DNA of 7,198 bases from Burkholderiales bacterium (GTDB taxonomy: Bacteria; Pseudomonadota; Gammaproteobacteria; Burkholderiales; Burkholderiaceae_C). The stretch lies in assembly GCA_947458895.1 (NCBI GenBank), contig CANHBY010000060.1, positions 1-7,198 of the forward strand, read 5' to 3'. Under the pieces are notes generated by a model that was given only the letters and a program-made list of their open reading frames with translations, made no database searches and had not been told where the DNA came from. The position numbers were made by a program, and so were the translations under genes. The stretch's first letter is position 1. Each line of letters starts with the position of its first letter. Below, piece after piece: positions 1 through 4,369 of the stretch.

Positions 1-1
1 C

Positions 2-640
2 TTGTGGCGACCCGACCGATTCGGCAACCCCAACCCGGACCGTCCGCAAAGCTACGAGCAGGTCTTGCTGAACCACGCGGATCAGATCGATGCCAATAGC
101 GATGGCACCCTCGATTGGCAAGAGATGGCCGATGCCCGGGAACGGGCACTGCACGATCGGCAATACAGCCTCTACTTCTCACTGGACTATGTGCTGAGGA
201 ACGGCGCCGACCTCTTCACTGATCGCGGCGAGGGGATGGACCTGAAGATCAACAAGGCTGACCTGGCGCTCAGGGCCGGGCAAGAGCGTATCAGCCTGAG
301 CGATCAGCAAATGCTGTTGCCCGCCAGTACACAGGCTCGAGAGCTGGAGGCGGCCACGCTCAGTGGCTTCCTCGAGGCTCACGCCAAGGCAGACAGGCTG
401 GAGATTGACGATCTGCAAAGACTGTCCGTTGGCTACTGGCAAGACGGTGCAGGGCAGAAAGTTGCCGTGCCCGAGGCGGTACGGAAAGCCGCGCTTTACT
501 TCACCCAGAACCCCGGCGAGCAGGCGGCGCTCAGCACAGTGGAGCCATCCCAAGACAGACCTCATGCTCACATCATGCTGACCGACCTCAAGACGGCTGG
601 ATCCCGGGCTACGCCCCAAAGCGAAGTGGTAGCTGCGTAG
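2..640 (+). CDS. EF-hand-type modular protein, 5'-partial, ends at an amber codon
   Basis: I do not recognise this gene as a named family. The frame is open from the left edge, so the TTG at position 2 is probably not the true start. Counting that codon as residue 1, residues 30-41 (DANSDGTLDWQE) form a canonical 12-residue EF-hand loop, with Asp1, Asn3, Asp5, Gly6, Leu8, Asp9 and Glu12, so Ca2+ binding is likely. Three further helix-loop-helix-like units are degenerate and lack most metal ligands: residues about 60-90 (ending INKADL), 119-140 (ending IDDL) and 160-200 (ending TDLKTA). No signal peptide or membrane segment is visible in this part. The frame stops at TAG 638-640, but the same frame continues open to 970 and encodes another copy of the first module. 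The product is therefore probably the N-terminal part of a longer gene broken by a nonsense change. Secretion or effector roles are conceivable but unsupported here. Confidence 0.6.
   Translation: MWRPDRFGNPNPDRPQSYEQVLLNHADQIDANSDGTLDWQEMADARERALHDRQYSLYFSLDYVLRNGADLFTDRGEGMDLKINKADLALRAGQERISLSDQQMLLPASTQARELEAATLSGFLEAHAKADRLEIDDLQRLSVGYWQDGAGQKVAVPEAVRKAALYFTQNPGEQAALSTVEPSQDRPHAHIMLTDLKTAGSRATPQSEVVAA
638..640 (+). other. In-frame amber codon splitting the EF-hand gene
   Basis: TAG at 638-640 is the only stop between position 2 and the TAA at 968-970 in this frame. The 16 codons between it and the ATG at 689 are open and read like ordinary protein (NIQPPTQTEAQRALKL). A single base change from CAG (Gln) would produce TAG. 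A nonsense mutation is the simplest reading. A sequencing error, amber readthrough, or two genuinely separate proteins cannot be excluded. Confidence 0.6.
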
Positions 641-688
641 AACATTCAGCCTCCCACGCAAACTGAAGCGCAGCGAGCCCTGAAACTG

Positions 689-970
689 ATGCCTCAAGGC
701 GCCACGCCAGCCCAAGAACAGGCTTTTAGTGCATATCTGGAGGCGCACTTTGACGAGATTGAAAGAATGGAAAACCCCGCCACTCCCGGTGACGGCAAGG
801 CGTCAATGGGCGACTTGAAGGCAGCGCAAAAAAAGGCCCTGGCCGAGGGAAACTGGGAGGCCTATTCCGCGACCAGCTGGCTGATGTGGCGGGCATCTAG
901 CATCGCCAGTGTCTTCGATGCAGAGGGCTTGTTGTCAAAGCAAACCGTGCAAGCCCAAGGTCAGGCCTAA
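689..970 (+). CDS. EF-hand-like module, probable C-terminal fragment of the upstream gene
   Basis: This 93-residue frame begins at ATG 689 and lies in the same frame as the gene ending at 640. No good Shine-Dalgarno sequence precedes the ATG, which argues against independent translation. Residues 13-92 align along their length with residues about 18-95 of the upstream frame: both have a helix with H-x-D-x-I, a loop with Asp-Gly, an acidic residue plus Leu or Met, an Ala-Leu helix, a Tyr/Trp-rich helix and then Phe-x-x-x-x-Gly. In the loop only Asp35, Gly36 and Asp42 remain; the first two metal ligands are missing and the loop is longer, so Ca2+ binding is doubtful. It is best read as the last module of one original gene spanning 2-970. 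A short independent protein is possible but less likely. Function unknown. Confidence 0.5.
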   Translation: MPQGATPAQEQAFSAYLEAHFDEIERMENPATPGDGKASMGDLKAAQKKALAEGNWEAYSATSWLMWRASSIASVFDAEGLLSKQTVQAQGQA

Positions 971-1031
971 CGAGGTCGATGCTGTGGTGAACGCCCTCGG
1001 TGTGCGCCTCAGCAGTGCCAACCCTTGGGCC

Positions 1032-1508
1032 TCAGCGCCCGGTGATGCCCCCAATGTACGACCCCTTTTGCAAGCCTTTCTTGGCGAACCAGCCTTGGTG
1101 CATTTCAAGAACAAACCGCACGGGTTGATCCGAACAGTGAGACTCCAGGCTTTGGGGCGCCATGTCGGCAATATTGACAATGCGCCCCTCAAGGTCGATG
1201 AACGCCGCTGATAGCGGCAGCAGCGTGTTTTTCATCCAGAAACATTGGCGCGTGGCCGTCTCAAATATAAAGAGCATGCCGTCGTTGGTGCCCATGGTTT
1301 GTCGAAACATGAGGCCGGTTTGTCTTTCATCGGGTGTGCGAGCCACCATCACATGGATCCTGTGAATGCCGGCGTTCAACTGCACCGTGGGCAGGCTTTG
1401 AGCCTGGGAAGAGCCTTCAGACTGTGCGCTCAGCGGCACCAACAGGGCTGAGCCTGCCAACAAAACTTCCAGGGCCCGGCGAAAAATAGTTTGTTTAATG
1501 TGGATCAT
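1032..1508 (-). CDS. Exported DUF192 family protein
   Basis: This encodes a 158-residue protein of the DUF192 family (function not established). Residues 1-28 look like a signal peptide: basic n-region (KQTIFRR), hydrophobic core (ALEVLLAGSALLVPL) and likely cleavage after Ala28, so it should act in the periplasm or stay membrane-anchored. The DUF192 domain spans about residues 41-156, with the family signatures GLMFR (65-69), DGMLFIF (76-82) and FWMKNT (90-95), followed by LPL and AFID-x-x-G-x-I. Ser100 stands where many members, as I recall, have Asp. I chose ATG 1508 because it gives a clean signal peptide. The longer frame to 1685 has an implausible N-terminus. An AAGGAG lies about 19 bases upstream of the ATG, too far for it, so a start a few codons earlier (in-frame CTG) is conceivable. 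The gene converges on the EF-hand gene with 61 bases between stops and no obvious terminator there. Confidence 0.85.
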   Translation of the reverse strand: MIHIKQTIFRRALEVLLAGSALLVPLSAQSEGSSQAQSLPTVQLNAGIHRIHVMVARTPDERQTGLMFRQTMGTNDGMLFIFETATRQCFWMKNTLLPLSAAFIDLEGRIVNIADMAPQSLESHCSDQPVRFVLEMHQGWFAKKGLQKGSYIGGITGR

Positions 1509-1795
1509 GGAATTCAGCGAGCAGAGGCTCCTTAGTTTCGAATTTTGCCAAAAAGCGGGCCTGCTCAGCAGGCTTGATCGAGCTTGTCCATCAGTGTCGC
1601 CAAAATGTTGAGTGCCGAGCCCAACGCTACCGTGGCTCTGACATCGCCAGGGTGTGCCCTGGATACCCCAGAGGCGCAGGCCCACTTCACAGATTTTGAA
1701 GGCTCAAGGGCGCCATGCTCATCCTCAGCGCGGCCTGGCGTTTGATGAACAGTGTGCAAAGTTCAACTGGATTTTGTTGATACGTAGGAATGCGT
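1509..1795. other. Intergenic region between DUF192 gene and icd, no convincing gene
   Basis: I see no convincing gene here. A 64-codon minus-strand frame (1565-1759, TTG start) lacks a ribosome binding site and any recognisable domain. The region holds two short perfect hairpins: GCCTGC-TCA-GCAGGC at 1559-1573 and CCAGGG-TGTG-CCCTGG at 1647-1662. A motif containing TGATACGTA (1774-1793) has a near copy upstream of the DUF883 gene. The promoter of the DUF192 gene should lie near 1520-1600 on the minus strand, but I could not pick a good pair of boxes. Confidence 0.5.
1550..1573 (-). terminator. Possible minus-strand terminator-like hairpin
   Basis: Read on the minus strand, a 6-bp GC-rich stem (GCCTGC/GCAGGC, loop TGA) is followed by CCGC and then five T. 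The four-base gap before the T run makes it a poor intrinsic terminator. It lies upstream of the DUF192 gene, so if active it would end a transcript starting between about 1580 and 1830, where no gene is recognised. Confidence 0.25.
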
Positions 1796-1824
1796 GTAAC
1801 AAGGGTGGTTGGCTGCACTAGAAT
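1796..1824 (+). promoter_or_regulatory. Candidate sigma-70 promoter for icd
   Basis: GTAACA (1796-1801, 4 of 6 to TTGACA) and TAGAAT (1819-1824, 5 of 6 to TATAAT) are separated by exactly 17 bases. Transcription would start near 1831, leaving a leader of about 228 bases before icd. A weaker alternative is TTGGCT (1809-1814) with TATAGA (1834-1839) at 19 bases. The assignment is by consensus match only. Confidence 0.45.
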
Positions 1825-1830
1825 CAAAAG

Positions 1831-2058
1831 TCTTATAGAAGACCAGGGATCATCCTGCAACACCCATCATGGATGTTGCGCCTTTCCTAGGTAGGGGATG
1901 CAAGGCTGATTTTGCGGCTTGTAGCGGTTGCTACACGCAATAAAGCCAACGCCGCAGATCCTGTCTCGGAAAAGATGCAATCCCCGCGAGGGGTTTTGCA
2001 GAGGTTCCTCAGGTTTTTCCATTCGTCCTTCAACAGATTGGCTACGGAGCGTCCCACC
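1831..2058 (+). promoter_or_regulatory. Structured 5' leader of icd, candidate cis-regulatory RNA
   Basis: The leader holds a series of hairpins. (1) 11-base arms at 1857-1867 and 1869-1879 with one mismatch. (2) GCCTT 1880-1884 with AAGGC 1902-1906. (3) TGTAGC 1920-1925 with GCTACA 1930-1935 around a GGTT loop, which an outer GCGGC 1914-1918 / GCCGC 1951-1955 pairing could enclose. (4) CCCC 1982-1985 and GGGG 1990-1993 around a GCGA (GNRA-type) tetraloop, extended by TGCAA 1976-1980 with TTGCA 1996-2000. The icd Shine-Dalgarno GGAG (2046-2049) follows about 45 bases later. A structured RNA motif called icd-II has, as I recall, been described upstream of icd genes in some proteobacteria; I cannot confirm that this is the same motif. 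The icd frame stays open back to 1912, but I see no start signal for an N-terminal extension. Confidence 0.45.
1857..1879. repeat. Near-perfect inverted repeat in the icd leader
   Basis: Arms GCAACACCCAT (1857-1867) and ATGGATGTTGC (1869-1879) flank a single C at 1868. Ten of eleven pairs match; the mismatch is C1863 with A1873. A palindrome with a one-base centre just downstream of the predicted transcription start could be a dimeric repressor operator or, in RNA, a hairpin with a small loop. The sequence alone does not decide between them. Confidence 0.6.
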
Positions 2059-3312
2059 ATGTACCAACACATCAAAGTCCCCGAGGGTGGCCAAAAGATC
2101 ACCGTCAATTCGAACTATTCCCTGAACGTTCCTAACAACCCCATCATCCCCTACATCGTGGGCGATGGAACCGGCATCGACATCACGCCGGTCATGATCA
2201 AGGTGGTCGACGCCGCGGTTGCCAAGGCCTACGGCGGTGCCAAGAAAATCCACTGGATGGAAATTTACGCCGGCGAAAAATCAACTCAGGTCTATGGCCC
2301 TGACGTCTGGCTACCCACTGAAACACTCGAAGTGCTCCGCGACTATGTGGTCTCCATCAAGGGCCCACTGACCACGCCTGTGGGCGGGGGCATCCGCTCC
2401 CTGAACGTGGCGCTGCGCCAAGAGCTTGACCTCTATGTTTGCCTGCGCCCCATTCAGTATTTCGAGGGCGTTCCCTCTCCGGTCAAAGAGCCGCACAAGA
2501 CCAACATGGTCATCTTCCGCGAGAACTCGGAAGACATCTACGCAGGCATCGAATTCGAGGCCGAAAGCGAAAAAGCCAAGAAGCTGATCAAGATCCTGCA
2601 AGAGGAATTCGGTGTCAAGAAGATCCGCTTCCCCAACACCTCAGGTATCGGTGTCAAGCCCGTCTCGCGCGAGGGTACGGAGCGGCTTGTTCGCAAGGCC
2701 ATTCAATACGCCATCGACAACGATAAGCCCAGTGTCACGATTGTTCACAAGGGCAACATTATGAAATTCACCGAAGGTGGATTCCGTGATTGGGCCTACG
2801 CCCTGGCCCAAAAAGAATTCGGTGCTCAGCCCATCGACGGCGGACCCTGGTGCAAATTCAAAAGCCCGAAAACCGGCCGCGACATCGTCATCAAAGACTC
2901 CATTGCCGATGCCTTCTTGCAGCAAATTCTCTTGCGCCCGGCCGAGTATTCTGTGATCGCCACGCTGAACCTCAACGGCGACTACATTTCTGATGCGCTT
3001 GCTGCCCAGGTAGGTGGTATCGGCATTGCTCCCGGTGCGAATCTTTCAGATTCCATCGCCATGTTCGAGGCGACCCACGGAACGGCTCCGAAATACGCTG
3101 GCAAAGATTATGTGAATCCAGGATCCGAAATCTTGTCAGCTGAAATGATGTTGCGTCATATGGGTTGGTTGGAGGCGGCGGATCTGATTATCAAGTCAAT
3201 GGAGAAGTCTATTTTGTCCAAGAAGGTCACCTATGACTTCGCCAGGCTGATGGACGGCGCAACTCAAGTTTCTTGTTCAGGTTTTGGACAGGTGATGATT
3301 CAAAATATGTAA
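2059..3312 (+). CDS. icd: NADP-dependent isocitrate dehydrogenase
   Basis: Icd oxidatively decarboxylates isocitrate to 2-oxoglutarate in the TCA cycle, making NADPH in the cytoplasm, normally as a homodimer. The 417 residues match the Escherichia coli enzyme (416) nearly end to end. Substrate site: Ser114, Asn116 and Arg120 in RSLNVALRQ, then Arg130 and Arg154. Catalytic: Tyr161 (EDIYAG) and Lys231. Metal ligands: Asp284, Asp308 and Asp312. NADP specificity is indicated by Lys345-Tyr346 in HGTAPKYAG. Ser114 corresponds to the serine phosphorylated by AceK in E. coli; whether this host has AceK is not shown here. I chose ATG 2059 because GGAG (2046-2049) sits nine bases upstream and MYQHIKVP resembles known Icd N-termini; the frame is open back to 1912 without a start signal. 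It is probably a single-gene transcript, ended by the terminator at 3418-3452. Confidence 0.97.
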   Translation: MYQHIKVPEGGQKITVNSNYSLNVPNNPIIPYIVGDGTGIDITPVMIKVVDAAVAKAYGGAKKIHWMEIYAGEKSTQVYGPDVWLPTETLEVLRDYVVSIKGPLTTPVGGGIRSLNVALRQELDLYVCLRPIQYFEGVPSPVKEPHKTNMVIFRENSEDIYAGIEFEAESEKAKKLIKILQEEFGVKKIRFPNTSGIGVKPVSREGTERLVRKAIQYAIDNDKPSVTIVHKGNIMKFTEGGFRDWAYALAQKEFGAQPIDGGPWCKFKSPKTGRDIVIKDSIADAFLQQILLRPAEYSVIATLNLNGDYISDALAAQVGGIGIAPGANLSDSIAMFEATHGTAPKYAGKDYVNPGSEILSAEMMLRHMGWLEAADLIIKSMEKSILSKKVTYDFARLMDGATQVSCSGFGQVMIQNM

Positions 3313-3417
3313 CTGATCCAGCCTGTACCGGCACACACATCTCAATCTAGCGCATTGTTTTGCTCTTGATATTTCAGATAGAGTGAAAAACTGCGCTGGT
3401 GAGCGTGCCTTGCATCC

Positions 3418-3452
3418 AAAAAAAGCCCACTGTCTCCAGTGGGCTTTTTTTT
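3418..3452. terminator. Bidirectional intrinsic terminator between icd and the csp gene
   Basis: An 8-bp perfect stem (GCCCACTG 3425-3432, CAGTGGGC 3437-3444) with a TCTC loop is flanked by seven A on the left and eight T on the right. It therefore works as a stem plus T run on both strands. It lies between convergent icd (+) and the cold-shock gene (-) and can end both transcripts. Confidence 0.92.
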
Positions 3453-3467
3453 GGACGCCGAATCTAC

Positions 3468-3498
3468 AAAAGGGGGGGGTCATAATGCACCCACCCCC
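3468..3498 (-). terminator. Second terminator-like hairpin just after the csp gene
   Basis: On the minus strand a G-rich arm (3489-3498) pairs with ACCCCCCCC (3472-3480) around an 8-base loop, with one internal mismatch at 3476/3493, and is followed by TTTT (3468-3471). It starts about 11 bases past the cold-shock stop codon. The run of eight G on the plus strand (3472-3479) is part of this stem. Confidence 0.55.
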
Positions 3499-3509
3499 AA
3501 TACAATAAC

Positions 3510-3773
3510 TTACACAGTTTGAGTGTCTGTTACGGACTCGTGCTGTTCAGTTCGATTGTCGCTTTCAGAATATAAAGGCGAGATGTTTTGCGCCAATTGA
3601 CCCTTAGGGCCCTGAACCAAGTCGAAGCTGACTTTGCCCCCCTGGCGAAGGGTTCGGAAACCCTCCATCTTGATCGCAGAGAAGTGGGCAAAAATGTCCT
3701 CTCCTCCATTTTCCGGCTCGATAAAGCCGAAACCCTTAGCATCGTTAAACCATTTGACAGTGCCTACAGCCAT
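3510..3773 (-). CDS. Cold-shock domain protein (CspA family) with C-terminal tail
   Basis: CspA-family proteins bind single-stranded RNA and DNA, melt RNA structure and can act as antiterminators. Residues 1-64 form a complete cold-shock domain: GTVKWFND (4-11), RNP1 KGFGFIEP (13-20), RNP2 DIFAHFSAI (26-34), [14 protein letters not shown] (38-51) and [10 protein letters not shown] (55-64). Aromatic nucleic-acid-binding residues Trp8, Phe15, Phe17, Phe28 and Phe31 are present. Typical single-domain Csp proteins end soon after the final strand at about 67-70 residues. This one runs to 87, adding a polar, Ser/Thr/Glu/Asp-rich tail that ends in DTQTV. ATG 3773 is preceded by a GGGGG stretch about five to nine bases upstream. 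A consensus promoter lies at 3812-3840. The gene is divergent from clpS and convergent with icd. Its exact paralogue class (cspA, cspC, cspD) cannot be assigned. Confidence 0.93.
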   Translation of the reverse strand: MAVGTVKWFNDAKGFGFIEPENGGEDIFAHFSAIKMEGFRTLRQGGKVSFDLVQGPKGQLAQNISPLYSESDNRTEQHESVTDTQTV

Positions 3774-3811
3774 AAAAACCCCCGATTTATTGCAGATGAA
3801 AAGCAGAACTG

Positions 3812-3840
3812 ATTCTGTGCTTGCTGCAGTGCACTGTCAA
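3812..3840 (-). promoter_or_regulatory. Sigma-70 promoter for the cold-shock gene
   Basis: On the minus strand a perfect -35 box TTGACA (3835-3840) and a -10 box CAGAAT (3812-3817, 4 of 6) are 17 bases apart. Transcription would start near 3805, giving a leader of only about 31 bases, far shorter than the roughly 160-base cold-sensing leader of E. coli cspA. A perfect 10-bp palindrome CAGTGCACTG (3827-3836) overlaps the spacer and -35 box, and TGTCA (3835-3839) with TGACA (3846-3850) forms a second inverted repeat. These are possible operator sites. Confidence 0.65.
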
Positions 3841-3920
3841 GGCTGTGACATATTTTACGAATCATTCAATGCGACATGAGTTGCGTGGCTGCCTCAAAGC
3901 TATGCTGGCAAAGCTCTTAA

Positions 3921-3944
3921 ATCAGGGAAAGTTCCCCGCCTGAT
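3921..3944. repeat. Imperfect inverted repeat upstream of clpS
   Basis: ATCAGG (3921-3926) and CCTGAT (3939-3944) are perfect outer arms, with a GGAA/TTCC complement inside. The element lies about 75 bases upstream of clpS in the divergent csp-clpS region (3774-4018). It could be an operator or a hairpin. No T run follows, so it is not a terminator. I found no convincing -35/-10 pair for clpSA; TAGAAT (4007-4012) is a -10-like match but only six bases from the ATG. Confidence 0.35.
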
Positions 3945-4018
3945 CGTGGTTTGTGAAATTTGTCGGAGCCTCAACATCGACTTCATCCCAACCATCTCCA
4001 AATCGATAGAATGAGCTC

Positions 4019-4369
4019 ATGCCTGACGAACCTTTATTGCCTCCACAACCGCCGGAGTCCAAGCCCGATGAGGGTCAGGGCGCTGCTGTGGCCGAGCGGC
4101 AGTTGGCTCGAACCGAGCCTCCGCGCATGTACCAAGTGGTGCTCCTGAACGACGACTACACCCCCATGGAGTTTGTCGTGATGGTGCTTCAAGAGTATTT
4201 CAACCGTGACCTCGAAGCCTCGACCCAAATCATGCTAAAGATTCATCATGAAGGGCGCGGTGTTTGCGGCGTTTTCTCTAAAGATGTTGCAGCAACGAAA
4301 GTTGAGTTGGTTCTTGCTGCAGCCCGCCGCAGTGGTCATCCTTTGCAATGCATTATGGAGGTCGCATGA
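4019..4369 (+). CDS. clpS: ClpS, ClpA adaptor for N-degron substrates
   Basis: ClpS binds the ClpA N-domain and delivers proteins with destabilising N-terminal residues (Leu, Phe, Tyr, Trp in E. coli) to ClpAP for degradation. The 116-residue product has a Pro/Glu-rich flexible N-terminal segment (1-35), which in this family helps engage ClpA, then the folded core from [17 protein letters not shown] (37-53). Asn44, Asp45 and Asp46 correspond to the pocket that holds the alpha-amino group. Met50 is the gatekeeper position, and His76 corresponds to E. coli His66. The motif [16 protein letters not shown] (81-96) is typical. ATG 4019 is the only sensible start; its Shine-Dalgarno is weak (GAG at 4013-4015). 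The stop codon overlaps the clpA start (ATGA, 4366-4369), showing an operon with likely translational coupling. Confidence 0.96.
   Translation: MPDEPLLPPQPPESKPDEGQGAAVAERQLARTEPPRMYQVVLLNDDYTPMEFVVMVLQEYFNRDLEASTQIMLKIHHEGRGVCGVFSKDVAATKVELVLAAARRSGHPLQCIMEVA
4357..4361 (+). promoter_or_regulatory. Ribosome binding site deciding the clpA start
   Basis: GGAGG lies inside the end of clpS, four bases before ATG 4366. It supports that start rather than the in-frame ATG at 4348, which would add six residues (MHYGGR) not expected at a ClpA N-terminus. Confidence 0.75.

Noticed and set aside
179..748. 189-codon minus-strand frame opposite the EF-hand gene
   Set aside because: The plus-strand reading shows a canonical EF-hand loop and internal repeats; the antisense product has no recognisable features.
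624..970. Programmed readthrough or selenocysteine/pyrrolysine recoding at the TAG
   Set aside because: No adjacent stem-loop or recoding signal is evident, and nothing in the window suggests pyrrolysine machinery. A simple nonsense change is more economical.
909..1211. Continuation of the EF-hand gene in another frame after 970 by frameshift
   Set aside because: The frame is antisense to the well-supported DUF192 gene, and the module is already complete at the TAA at 968-970 by comparison with the first module.
1647..1662. CCAGGG-TGTG-CCCTGG hairpin as a terminator or riboswitch part
   Set aside because: No T run follows on either strand, and a single 6-bp hairpin of this kind is expected by chance at about this frequency.
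1912..2058. In-frame N-terminal extension of icd (49 extra codons)
   Set aside because: The frame is open but begins at TTG without a ribosome binding site, overlaps the hairpins of the leader, and gives a sequence unlike any Icd N-terminus. ATG 2059 has a good GGAG and fits the family length.
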